Assembly: GCF_000316665.1 (NCBI RefSeq)
Contig: NC_019678.1
Span: forward strand, 496,001 to 560,000
Direction: 5' to 3'
Origin: Rivularia sp. PCC 7116
GTDB lineage: Bacteria; Cyanobacteriota; Cyanobacteriia; Cyanobacteriales; Nostocaceae
DNA: 64,000 bases
Shown here: positions 19,084 to 27,774 of the stretch, in pieces
Layout: each line of letters starts with the position of its first letter
Position numbering within the stretch: the first letter of the stretch is position 1
The notes under the pieces: model-generated
Told to the model about the DNA's origin: nothing
The model's database searches: none
Seen by the model: only the letters and a program-made list of their open reading frames with translations
Position numbers and translations under genes: made by a program

Positions 19084-19605
19084 ATGCTATTAGCTAAATC
19101 TACTTTACCCACCGATGTTCGGACGTTCATCGGTAAACTAACACATCTCGACTTAGAGCCAATTGCTCATACACTAATATATTCTAATGAAGAGAAATGG
19201 AATATTCAACAAATTAACCAAGCTATTTCAGCCTATCTGATGTTTTTGCTATTAGTTTACCTTTATCCAAACAGCAATCTGGTTCCAAATCAAGAAATTG
19301 ACAGAGTTTGGCATTGTCATATTCTTGATACGATGAAATACGCCGAAGACTGCGAAATGCTATTTGGTCGTTTTATTCACCATTTTCCCTATTTTGGGCA
19401 GCGTGGAAGAGCAGATAGAGACAACTTAAAAAGGGGCTTCGAGCAAACCCAAGTACTTTTTCAAGAACACTTTGGAATAAGTATGGATGTCGCAAACAAA
19501 CCAAGTATTGCGGTTGACTGTCAACCTATTGGTAAGATAACACAACTTATTCGACCGCGTGTAGATATCGGTGAAGTTTTTTGGATGAAATATCTACTAG
19601 ATTAA
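19084..19605 (+). CDS. GRDP-like (glycine-rich domain-containing protein-like) protein
   Basis: 173 residues related to the GRDP-like family (Pfam PF07173 by recollection), present in plants, fungi and cyanobacteria. Its hallmark is visible at ~75-115: EIDRVWHCHILDTMKYAEDC followed by LFGRFIHHFPYFG, with clustered His and Cys that look like a metal site or conserved core. The biochemical function is unknown. It is soluble with no signal peptide. I chose the ATG at 19084 with GGAG 8 bases upstream; a GTG three codons earlier is also in frame. The gene follows the WWW-repeat gene on the same strand after a terminator, so it is probably transcribed separately, behind a leader with inverted repeats. 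Confidence 0.8.
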   Translation: MLLAKSTLPTDVRTFIGKLTHLDLEPIAHTLIYSNEEKWNIQQINQAISAYLMFLLLVYLYPNSNLVPNQEIDRVWHCHILDTMKYAEDCEMLFGRFIHHFPYFGQRGRADRDNLKRGFEQTQVLFQEHFGISMDVANKPSIAVDCQPIGKITQLIRPRVDIGEVFWMKYLLD

Positions 19606-19734
19606 CCTTTATAATGACTCGACTCAAAAGGCTTAGTACAAATACGATCTTCATTGTATGCGATTATGCAATAAACTAATCGCTGTTGCCTATTGGCTAT
19701 ATTGTGTTCCCTATTATTGATTAAAAAGTAAAGA

Positions 19735-20265
19735 TTACCAATCTTGAAAGGCTTTTGGATTGGTATGCCATCTTGAAGGTAGTATTGCCAAATGAGAGTT
19801 TATTTCTCCGACGAAATAATTTAGTTGTAGGCAAATACCTTTGGTTGTATCGTCAACATTCCATATAGATGCACCAATATTTGCACCTGTTAATAAATGT
19901 AAACGTTTAATGAATTCCTTTCCTACATTTCCAGCAGCCACATTACACCCGTAAAGCAATATATTTTGTACTGTCCAAGTTTTAAGTTGAGAAGCATGAC
20001 TTCTGAGAGCGAACAAACTTAAATGACTCTTTCCAAAATATAAACAACCGGGGGAACCGTTAGAAATAATATGAAGGTTTTTAAGACGAGTACATTTATT
20101 TAAAGTTTGAGTAATTTGTTCAATTTCATTGTCATTAGGCTGAATAATAATTACTTTTGATAAAGGTAGTAACACTTTAACTAAACTCTGAAAGTCACCT
20201 ACAGCATCATCAATAACCACTAAAGTACGAACTGCATCAAAATTGACTTTATAGTCGTTAGACAT
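19735..20265 (-). CDS. Stand-alone DUF4347 protein lacking the usual histidine (copy 1)
   Basis: 176 residues. DUF4347 normally forms the N-terminal part of huge secreted cyanobacterial adhesin/calcium-binding proteins, with a conserved serine-histidine-glycine (SHG) followed later by a glycine-cysteine (GC). That arrangement resembles clan CD (caspase/gingipain) peptidases. Here it is the whole protein. The order is LVVIDDAVGDFQSL, IIQPNDNEIEQI, LHIISNGSPGCLYFG (Asn69 instead of His), then ILLYGCNVAAGNVGKEF (Cys107 kept) and GANIGASIW. There is no signal peptide. Loss of His predicts no peptidase activity, if the family has any. It lies 216 bases downstream of a second diverged copy on the same strand, an old tandem duplication. 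The family call is good; the function is unknown. Confidence 0.82.
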   Translation of the reverse strand: MSNDYKVNFDAVRTLVVIDDAVGDFQSLVKVLLPLSKVIIIQPNDNEIEQITQTLNKCTRLKNLHIISNGSPGCLYFGKSHLSLFALRSHASQLKTWTVQNILLYGCNVAAGNVGKEFIKRLHLLTGANIGASIWNVDDTTKGICLQLNYFVGEINSHLAILPSRWHTNPKAFQDW

Positions 20266-20481
20266 AATATATCGCTTGCAGATAATAATTAATAGATAAA
20301 TTTAACTATTGGACTCAGAATATCTTCTGCTCCCAATTTATGAATTTTAAATTAAAAATAGTTTTTGTGAGCAGGTATAATTTAAGGGAAAGGTAGTTTT
20401 TTATGTATTTTAGTCACAAGAATACCTTTTCCTTAACAAGAAATTTTATTGATTCATCAAGCATGATTCAAACATATCTAG

Positions 20482-20973
20482 CTATGCTGTTAAAACCGTT
20501 AAGTCCTGTTTGATTAATGTATATTGACTTGTATTCCAAATACCAACTCCGATTTTCGTATGCATTCCCCAATCACTAGTTAAAGTAGAAATAATTGCTC
20601 CAGTAGTTCTATACATACGTACAAGAAATCTTTTTCCCATTTCCTCAGCACCTACGTTGCAGCCATATAAATAAATATTGCTAACTGACCATTTTCTCAA
20701 TTGAGAAGCATAAAAATTAAAGTTATTGACTGATAAACTACTGTTTCCTAGATATAAACAACCAGGAGCACCTTGCGAAATAATATGAAGCTCCGAAAGC
20801 TCAGAAAATTTTTGCACAGTGCGGCTTATTTGCTGTACTTCTTTCTTATTAGGTTGTAGTATCAAAACTTCTGCGTGAGGGATTATACCTTCCTTAATAC
20901 ATTTTTCTAATAGATGAAAATCTTTAATAGCAGGATCTATAACAACTAAAGCATTTACTTTTTTATCAGTCAT
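20482..20973 (-). CDS. Stand-alone DUF4347 protein lacking the usual histidine (copy 2)
   Basis: 163 residues, paralog of the downstream copy: ALVVIDPAIKDFHLLEKC, VLILQPNKKEVQQI, LHIISQGAPGCLYLG and NIYLYGCNVGAEEMGKRF. The usual SHG histidine is Gln67 here, while Cys105 is kept. The C-terminal ~35 residues (after TTGAIISTLTSDWG) differ from copy 1. There is no signal peptide and no fusion to adhesin repeats. Independent replacement of the same His by Asn in one copy and Gln in the other suggests selection against the histidine or a shared non-catalytic role. It lies about 740 bases downstream of the STAND NTPase gene on the same strand, across repeat elements, so one operon is unlikely. Confidence 0.82.
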   Translation of the reverse strand: MTDKKVNALVVIDPAIKDFHLLEKCIKEGIIPHAEVLILQPNKKEVQQISRTVQKFSELSELHIISQGAPGCLYLGNSSLSVNNFNFYASQLRKWSVSNIYLYGCNVGAEEMGKRFLVRMYRTTGAIISTLTSDWGMHTKIGVGIWNTSQYTLIKQDLTVLTA

Positions 20974-21160
20974 TTTTTCTAGTCACCCTTGGGTAAGTTT
21001 ATTTGATAGGATAAAGACAAGATGCTAATTAACACAATCAAATTTAATTAGAAAAATAGATGCGTTACAGTGACATTTTTATGTTGACGTTAAGTACATA
21101 TAAATATTTATAAATACATTTAACTATTCAGTAATTACGCAAGTATCACAATACTGGATT

Positions 21161-21222
21161 GGCGCGTGACATTAAAAACCTTATTCTTATTGCGTTCATC
21201 ATTTCACAAAGTTTCACACACC
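21161..21222. repeat. Degenerate MITE-like inverted-repeat element
   Basis: Begins GGCGCGTGACATTAAAA and ends GTTTCACACACC, which are weak inverted repeats. It resembles the better preserved element at 29536-29595 (GGTGCGTGACACTAAAA ... AGTGTCACAGCACC), and the internal sequences also align. It is probably a non-autonomous dispersed repeat. Confidence 0.55.
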
Positions 21223-21225
21223 TCA

Positions 21226-21320
21226 TAGCATTTCTTTATAAAGATGCGCTAAATTTAGCCCACGCAGGTGGGCTTTATTTCAGTAGCCCTACTCTTCCAG
21301 AGTGAGGGCGATCTATAACT
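21226..21320. repeat. Dispersed intergenic repeat, copy A
   Basis: Core 21231-21309, beginning TTTCTTTATAAAGATGCGC, with internal complementary TTAGCCCACG/GTGGGCT and TAGCCC/GGGC segments. The same element in opposite orientation lies at 48790-48868. The two copies share the ends and the ACTCTTCCA block while the middle has drifted with compensating changes, as expected for a structured repeat. Confidence 0.75.
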
Positions 21321-21715
21321 TTTTAAAAATAGATAAATACCCTCCATCATCTCAATTTGCTGTAACTGTGTTATATTAACAATCACTCTAATATCTCATG
21401 CTGAAATAATCAGAGAAAAGATGCACCCGATGACAAAAAACCTCTATCAGTGTGTTCCAACTGTGTATACCTTGAATAAGGCAAACTGCTTTATAGGCAA
21501 AAAAGCAGATGACACGTTCATATTTTTAAGCAAAAATTCGTATTTGTCAGCAGGGAAAAGTTAAGTAAAAAGTAGTTATTGTAATATCAAAATTAATGTA
21601 ATTAATAAATCAAATTACAGAATAAGAATTAGTATTTTTTCTTTAGCCGTAAGAAAATAGTTGTACTATTGCTGAAAATTTAAATAATCAATCAAATTTT
21701 ATTTGTTTAAGGAAA

Positions 21716-24118
21716 TTAAGACTGAATAATTTCAAGTAATGATTGAGCTTCTTTTGCTTCCGGCTTCATTCCTAAAGTTTCAAAATCCGAAATCGCTTCG
21801 TTTACCCAACGTTTAGCTATATTCAAATTGCCTAGCTTCCTTTCCAAGCGAGCCAAAGAGCGCTTTGTATATGCTCGACTGCATTTATCTTGATTGTTTT
21901 CTGCTACTTGCAAAACTTCTGCTAAATAATGTTGTGCCTGTTGAAATTTTCCTTGTTTAATGGCAATATCTGCCAAAAAGTCTTTAGCTAGAAGGCTGGC
22001 ACGTTTCCAACCAATTAATTGAGCTTGTTTAAATATTTTTTTGAATAAAATTTTACTTTCTTCGTACTCTTGATTTTTATAATATATTTCACCTTGATAA
22101 TAAAGAATATGTAGAGATAAACGAGTTTTTATGTCAAAATTAATTTGAAAATTGTCGGATTTTCCTAATAAAGTTTGAGCCTGATTAAGCCAATCAGTTG
22201 CTAGTAAAAACTGCTGTTTCTGGATATGCCATACACCAATATGAATTGCTAAATCCACTTGCATATCTAATGTTAAATGATCGTGTAACTGCCAAGCTCG
22301 ATTAAACAAACTTTCAGCTAAATTCAAGTGTTCCTCTTGTGCTATTAAAGTCAATTTCCAGGCGCGATCGCCAATAATCTCCGCAGCAGTTTGAAAATCT
22401 TGCTGAGAAACTGCTGCTTCACCAAGCCATTCTAACCACAAAAGCGGTGCATCCCAATAACTTAGACGATTTTGCCGATAGGCAAGAGAATATGTATAGC
22501 ATTTCATATTTTGCCAAAGCTTGCAGGCATCATAATAACGATTATTTGAAATGCACCATTCAATAACCTGCGTCAAATTATCCCATTCTTCTTCTAAATG
22601 CTGATAATCTTGCCATTCCCGCCAATCTTTACATCCATGTTTCTGGGCAAACTTAATATACCAATTTACCCAGCGATTGCGAAATGATTTTTCAAATTCA
22701 GGGTTTTCAGACATTTCCCTCATGGCATATTCACGAGTTAAAAGCAGCATTTCGTAACGCCCTTGATCATAACTTATCAAGGAAAGCTGTTGTAGTTTAG
22801 CCAAACTATTTGCTACATCTAAGGAATCCTCTACACCAGCAACAGCTTGTAGTGCCTCTAATGATGGAGGTTTAGCAAATAGGGGCAAAGCCATTAAAAA
22901 ATCATAGGCTGGTTTTCCTTTTAATGGTTGCACGGAACTTTCAAAATAAAACTGGCTGAAATCTGTTTGAGCAGGTATCAACCGAGAAGTTAAATTGTCA
23001 AAGGTATAACCGGCAGCTAATTGACTTATAGCATAGACGATTGCAGCAGGTATTCCTCCTATATTTTTATATAGTTGAAGGCATTGCTTCAAACTTAAAT
23101 TTACTTGCTTTTCTGCTGCCTGCTGTTGAATCAATATCAAAGCATCGGTTTTATTCAAAGATGTTAACGCAACAGTATTGAAGGGAGTTTTTTCTCGACT
23201 GGTAATTAAAGCTTTTACTGTCGGTGGAAGTTCGTATAAAAAGCTTAATACTTGCTGTTGTTCTTCTAAAGTATCTAAATTATCAATAATTAGCAAAGTT
23301 CGCATATTTGCCAAACATTTATAAATTTGCTCGTAAGTTTCTTCAAAGCTTGCCGTTTGATAATTTTGATAATTTTGAAAACTAACTGTACGTGTAATAC
23401 TTGTAAAAATATCTACTAATGTTCTTTCTCTTCTTAAACGATTCAAAATACCTCTGGGTGTAAAAAATTGAGCTTTTGCAGAGGTAAATACTATTAATTC
23501 AAAGGTTGGTAAATTTTTCTCTAAAGTTCGTCCTAGGTAAATATTGTTACTTGCTTTTAAACAACGATAAGCAATATCTAAAACCAAAGTCGTTTTTCCA
23601 ACACCTCCAATACCTTCAATGCTGATGCAAGGAGTTGGCCATTCAAAAGAAATTAGTTTTAGTAGTCTTTCCACTTCTGCTTCGCGACCAACTAATCTGG
23701 TATAATCTCGTGATGGCAGATTATGATATATAGGTTGTGGCGTTTTAGATAATTTATTTTTACTAATCAGCAAATCTTTAGATAATAAATTATTCTCAGC
23801 TAACTTAACCTTTTCTTGTTGATAAATATGCTGTTCAAGAATTGCTTTGAAATTATTTTTAGTAACTTTCTTACCTAAACCCTGAGACAAGCGTTTCCAC
23901 AGTTTTGGTCCGATATCATTTTTTAGATATTCATCAGTATAACCACCTTCAGCAGCAATTTGGTTGTATTTATGACCTTGCCAAGAACCGCGTAAAACCA
24001 ATACCTCAATATTTGACAGATGCTTTCCCGTTTTAGACATTATTAAAGTTTCAACAAGTGTCAAAACTTCTTGAAAAAGAATATTGTTGCTTTGATAATT
24101 TTGGTCGTTGTCGCTCAT
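21716..24118 (-). CDS. STAND NTPase: VMAP-type HTH, NB-ARC, C-terminal TPR
   Basis: 800 residues. Residues ~18-95 match the helix-turn-helix found at the N-terminus of cyanobacterial vWA-MoxR-associated and NB-ARC proteins (MSKTGKHLSNIEVLVLRGSW, IGPKLWKRLSQGLGKKV). NB-ARC follows with Walker A GIGGVGKTTL at 169-178, Walker B TLLIIDNLD at ~274-282 and an ALITSREKTP sensor-like motif. After a winged-helix region comes a helical C-terminus (~480-800) with TPR-like units (LAKDFLADIAIKQGKFQQAQ). STAND ATPases are ligand-triggered oligomerising switches, used in signalling, programmed death and phage defence. No separate effector domain is visible, so output may go through the HTH or a partner. Monocistronic; its target is unknown. 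Confidence 0.88.
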   Translation of the reverse strand: MSDNDQNYQSNNILFQEVLTLVETLIMSKTGKHLSNIEVLVLRGSWQGHKYNQIAAEGGYTDEYLKNDIGPKLWKRLSQGLGKKVTKNNFKAILEQHIYQQEKVKLAENNLLSKDLLISKNKLSKTPQPIYHNLPSRDYTRLVGREAEVERLLKLISFEWPTPCISIEGIGGVGKTTLVLDIAYRCLKASNNIYLGRTLEKNLPTFELIVFTSAKAQFFTPRGILNRLRRERTLVDIFTSITRTVSFQNYQNYQTASFEETYEQIYKCLANMRTLLIIDNLDTLEEQQQVLSFLYELPPTVKALITSREKTPFNTVALTSLNKTDALILIQQQAAEKQVNLSLKQCLQLYKNIGGIPAAIVYAISQLAAGYTFDNLTSRLIPAQTDFSQFYFESSVQPLKGKPAYDFLMALPLFAKPPSLEALQAVAGVEDSLDVANSLAKLQQLSLISYDQGRYEMLLLTREYAMREMSENPEFEKSFRNRWVNWYIKFAQKHGCKDWREWQDYQHLEEEWDNLTQVIEWCISNNRYYDACKLWQNMKCYTYSLAYRQNRLSYWDAPLLWLEWLGEAAVSQQDFQTAAEIIGDRAWKLTLIAQEEHLNLAESLFNRAWQLHDHLTLDMQVDLAIHIGVWHIQKQQFLLATDWLNQAQTLLGKSDNFQINFDIKTRLSLHILYYQGEIYYKNQEYEESKILFKKIFKQAQLIGWKRASLLAKDFLADIAIKQGKFQQAQHYLAEVLQVAENNQDKCSRAYTKRSLARLERKLGNLNIAKRWVNEAISDFETLGMKPEAKEAQSLLEIIQS

Positions 24119-24410
24119 TACACCAAATAGTTTAATGTGGTTAAATTTAACTGTAATATTCTAATTATTCTTTAATTTATGAATTCATTCATTATCTATT
24201 GCCTCTATCTTTAGAATAGTATAAAATATTTTCGTTATATTTGTAATCTAATTAACAAAAATATTTAGTCAATATAAATATTTAGATTTTACTTTTCACA
24301 ATTGAATATTTGCTTCTTATATTCTGTTGCCAAAACTGTAACCATTTGGCCTTCAATAAGCTTCAGGTGCCATAGTTGGAATAAAGCAGAGTGGTGATAT
24401 TGGTGGTGAT

Positions 24411-25760
24411 ATGAAGCAAAATTTAAGCAACGCTCGGCAAAATTTTTTGCAAAGACGTTACGCAGTCAGTTTGGGGAGACGTTACGTTTTAGCAGCTGCA
24501 AGTGTGATGTTGATGGGTGTAATCGGATGCTCTCAATTGAGTAATAGTAATAATCGCGCTTTTGCACAATCCCAAACACCGCAATCGGAACTACCAATTT
24601 CAGATAAGCCTGCGTCAATTGATACAGAAATAGTATCAGCTAATACAAAGTTTGGGTTTAATTTATTTTCTCAATTGTTGATTCGAGATAATAGTAAAAA
24701 TATATTTTTTTCTCCTTCAAGCATAGCTCTGGCTTTATCTATGACTTATAACGGTGCTAGTGGTAGCACTCAAGAAGAAATGGCTCAAGCCCTAGAATTG
24801 CAAGGAATGAGTCTGCAGCAAATAAATTCTAATTACGCAGAATTAAAAGCGAGTTTAGAAAACCCCGATCCTCAAGTAACTTTAAATATAGCTAATTCAC
24901 TATGGGTAGATCGGAATACGAGCTTGAAACCAAAATTTATTGAGAGTAATCAGAATTATTATCAAGCCCAAGTTACAAATTTAAATTTTGCAGACACTAG
25001 GGCATCCGATCAAATTAACGATTGGGTTAGAGAAAATACAGAGGGAAAAATAGACAAGATTATAAACAAAATTAACCCCGATGAAGTACTTTTTCTGCTG
25101 AACGCTATTTATTTTAAAGGTAGTTGGAAAAAAGAATTTCAGTCCGATAAAACTGCGGAATTTCCTTTTTATCTTTCATCAGGTGAAGAAAAACAACATC
25201 CAATGATGTCACAATCTGGTGACTATACATATTATGAAACTGAAAATTTTCAAGCTGTGAGTTTACCTTATGGGGAAAATGGAAGAGTTAGTTTTTATAT
25301 ATTTTTACCCAAACAAAATTCCGAACTGAAACTATTTTATGACAATTTGAATGCGGCTAATTGGGAAAAATGGATGTCTAAGTTTGTGAAGCGAGAAGGT
25401 TTTGTACGTATACCCCGCTTTAAAACAGACTACGAAACGACATTGAATGATGCGCTTTCAGCTTTAGGAATGCAAGAAGCATTTAGTAATAATGCGAATT
25501 TTTCGGAAATGGGCAATAACCTTAAAATTAGCCAAGTAAAACATAAAACTTTTGTGGAAGTGAATGAAGAAGGAACAGAAGCTGCTGCAACAACTTCAGT
25601 TGGAATACAATTGACTTCAGCACAACTGCCCTCTCAAAAACCATTTGAGATGATTGTCAACCGTCCTTTTTTCTGTGCTATTCGCGATAATCAAACCCGA
25701 AGTATCTTATTTATGGGTTCAATTATCGAGCCAATTGATAGTAAAAAAATAGATAGTTAA
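24411..25760 (+). CDS. Serpin-family protease inhibitor, predicted lipoprotein
   Basis: 449 residues. The N-terminus has Arg-rich residues then RRYVLAAASVMLMGVIGC, a signal peptide ending in the lipobox VIGC (Cys40), so the protein should be lipid-anchored at a membrane; a Tat-like RR is also present. The serpin fold follows from ~75: NIFFSPSSIALALSMTYNGA, LNAIYFKGSWKKEF, and the hinge EEGTEAAATTS before the reactive loop and MIVNRPFFCAI. The complete hinge (Gly-Thr-Glu-Ala-Ala-Ala) predicts an inhibitory serpin. Counting from the hinge Glu puts P1-P1' near Thr-Ser, which is an inference. It is the only inhibitor gene here and lies 9 kb from a secreted subtilisin. It is monocistronic, and the start ATG is preceded by GGTGGTGAT. 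Confidence 0.93.
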   Translation: MKQNLSNARQNFLQRRYAVSLGRRYVLAAASVMLMGVIGCSQLSNSNNRAFAQSQTPQSELPISDKPASIDTEIVSANTKFGFNLFSQLLIRDNSKNIFFSPSSIALALSMTYNGASGSTQEEMAQALELQGMSLQQINSNYAELKASLENPDPQVTLNIANSLWVDRNTSLKPKFIESNQNYYQAQVTNLNFADTRASDQINDWVRENTEGKIDKIINKINPDEVLFLLNAIYFKGSWKKEFQSDKTAEFPFYLSSGEEKQHPMMSQSGDYTYYETENFQAVSLPYGENGRVSFYIFLPKQNSELKLFYDNLNAANWEKWMSKFVKREGFVRIPRFKTDYETTLNDALSALGMQEAFSNNANFSEMGNNLKISQVKHKTFVEVNEEGTEAAATTSVGIQLTSAQLPSQKPFEMIVNRPFFCAIRDNQTRSILFMGSIIEPIDSKKIDS

Positions 25761-25787
25761 AAATTGGACAGTTAATTTATACTTCGA

Positions 25788-26981
25788 TCAAACTGTTGGA
25801 GGAGATGTTTTTGGTGCAGCTACATCAACAGAAGGGACGCTAAGTTCGGAATTAGTGTCCTCTGTTTGTTTATGGTAAGAATCTTCACTTCGATCCATTG
25901 CCATATCATCTTTTTCACTATTAGACATAGAAGGGCGTACAGCATCCAAAGCTGTTTTGATTACAACTGCGCTAGGTACAGCTACAATTACACCTAAAAG
26001 TCCGCCAATTCTAGCTCCCGTTAATACAGAAATCAAAACCCATACGGGATTTAAACCAGTAAAACTGCCCAAAATTCTTGGAGCAATGATATTTTCTAGT
26101 ATCTGCTGCACGATAACGGCAGCCATTAATGCTTTCGTACCAATCCAGAAATCTTGTAAAGCAACTAAAGATGTAGTCAGGGCAATACCCACAGAACCAC
26201 CAAAAGGAATTAGAGCCATAATACCAATAGTCAAGCCAAAAAGTAGACCAAAAGGTACTTTTAGCCATAAAAATGTTGGAATTAAAGCTGAAGCCATGCA
26301 AATAGATAAAATTAATTGGGTGATGAAGAAATTTTGAAAGCTAAGACGTACTGTTTCCGAAAAAGGATTGCGAAACTTTGCAGGAAGCCAACCTACCAAG
26401 CTTTGCCAAAGTTCTCCCCCATGTTGCAACAGATAAAATGTTAAAACCATAGTTAGAACAATATCGAGCAAACTTGTTACCGTGACTACCGCTAAATTCA
26501 AAACTTGTCCGGCAATAGCTTGTAATTGTCCTTTTACACGATCGTTTATCTGTACTAGCAAAGCATCCAGGTTGATTGGTAAACCCAAACTCTCAGCTTT
26601 TTCATTTAATATCATTAATTGGCTGCGCCCAGAATCAATTAATTCTGGCAAACGAGCTACTAATTGTTGAGCTTGAGTTAAAGCTAGGGGAACAAGTGTA
26701 ACACCCAAAGCTAATAATATAGATAAAGTCAGTAAAAATACTAAAATTGCTATAGGTTCTCGCTGTAAACCTTGACGCTCCATCCAGCTTACGGGATAGT
26801 TGAGCAGAAACGCTAGTACTGAAGCTCCGGCTAAAATGACTATCAACGAATGAAAGTAATCAAAAATTACTGAAAACGCCCAGCCGTTAATTACAAACAG
26901 CGGAGCAACAACGGCGATCGCGCCGATTCGCGCTATTGGTGTTAAGCTTTGCCACCAGTTAAGAAGCTTAAGTGTGTGCAT
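25788..26981 (-). CDS. AI-2E family transporter (PerM/YdiK type)
   Basis: 397 residues with the eight-helix AI-2E exporter-like topology. There are hydrophobic segments near 17-75, a ~100-residue soluble middle (LTQAQQLVARLPELIDSGR) and then five more segments, including LFGLTIGIMALIPFGGSVG and LENIIAPRILGSFTGLNPVW, the family hallmark. It sits in the plasma membrane; substrates of cyanobacterial members are mostly unknown despite the family name. The C-terminal ~50 residues are polar and probably cytoplasmic. I prefer the ATG at 26981 (MHTLKLLNWW, the usual family start); one four codons upstream is in frame. It is convergent with the serpin gene, 28 bases away, and divergent from a small membrane protein gene. 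Confidence 0.93.
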   Translation of the reverse strand: MHTLKLLNWWQSLTPIARIGAIAVVAPLFVINGWAFSVIFDYFHSLIVILAGASVLAFLLNYPVSWMERQGLQREPIAILVFLLTLSILLALGVTLVPLALTQAQQLVARLPELIDSGRSQLMILNEKAESLGLPINLDALLVQINDRVKGQLQAIAGQVLNLAVVTVTSLLDIVLTMVLTFYLLQHGGELWQSLVGWLPAKFRNPFSETVRLSFQNFFITQLILSICMASALIPTFLWLKVPFGLLFGLTIGIMALIPFGGSVGIALTTSLVALQDFWIGTKALMAAVIVQQILENIIAPRILGSFTGLNPVWVLISVLTGARIGGLLGVIVAVPSAVVIKTALDAVRPSMSNSEKDDMAMDRSEDSYHKQTEDTNSELSVPSVDVAAPKTSPPTV

Positions 26982-27093
26982 AAAAAAAGCCAATTGCCGT
27001 TGGACAACAAATGAAATCGAACGATTATAAGTTTATTATCCCCGACTACAGACCAATCTTTTATCCCCCTAGTTCAGGATTTTACTCAGACTA

Positions 27094-27483
27094 ATGAAGC
27101 ATTTTGAATCTAATAATTCAAGAAAAATAAAAAGACAGGATATTTCCCTTCTGGGAATGCTTATATATTTAATTCCAGTAGTTGGCTTTTTCCCATCTTT
27201 ATGGACGCTGTATCGGCGTGAAGGAAGCCGGGAACAATTAAGAATATCTCGTTTGTCAATTACATTAGCATTAACTTGGTGCGGAGGATACATCCTGTTA
27301 GGAAGTGGAGCTTCTACTTCTGAATTTTTCGCGCTACGCTTGCAAATTCTTAACAGCTTTGTGACGAGCGGTTATTTTGTAGTCAGTGCTTGGTTGATTA
27401 TTCGTACCGTTAAAGGTAAGCAGCAAAAAGTACCCGGATTCAGCCAGTTTGCGGAAAAAGTGCTGGATAAATATTTATCTTAA
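27094..27483 (+). CDS. Small membrane protein of unknown function
   Basis: 129 residues with about three hydrophobic segments (LLGMLIYLIPVVGFFPSLW, ITLALTWCGGYILLG, and FVVSAWLIIRTV) flanked by basic residues (SRKIKRQD, YRREGSREQLRISR). A C-terminal amphipathic stretch ends FAEKVLDKYLS. I do not recognise a named family. It appears to be of a kind conserved in filamentous cyanobacteria, but that is a recollection, not a match. It is divergent from the AI-2E transporter gene with ~110 bases between them, so they may share a control region. The ATG start has no strong Shine-Dalgarno sequence. Confidence 0.7.
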   Translation: MKHFESNNSRKIKRQDISLLGMLIYLIPVVGFFPSLWTLYRREGSREQLRISRLSITLALTWCGGYILLGSGASTSEFFALRLQILNSFVTSGYFVVSAWLIIRTVKGKQQKVPGFSQFAEKVLDKYLS

Positions 27484-27774
27484 ATGAGGTAGAAATATTT
27501 TTAGAAAAGCAGATTAAATACTTAGAGAAAGTGTTTTTTATTACGCTTCGATATTAATATCTTTACAGTCAGATTTAGTATAAAGCTACCATACTTCTGT
27601 AAAACATCTCCGGATAAACTAAAAAAATAGGAGAAATACTGCTATAAGTGTTGTGGTTGACACGAAAGTTGCATAGTTAGCACTGATAATTAAGAGTTAG
27701 CTATTATGGGTTGATTCGTCTGCTCAGATGCAAAGCAGAAATTTGAATTTTTATCAATAAGTGTGAGGAAGTCA

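Larger units (their letters stand above)
20974..21715. other. Intergenic region with two repeat elements
   Basis: About 740 bases between the STAND gene and DUF4347 copy 2. It contains two repeat-family members, at 21161-21222 and 21226-21320, and otherwise A+T-rich sequence. No ORF is supported. Confidence 0.6.
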
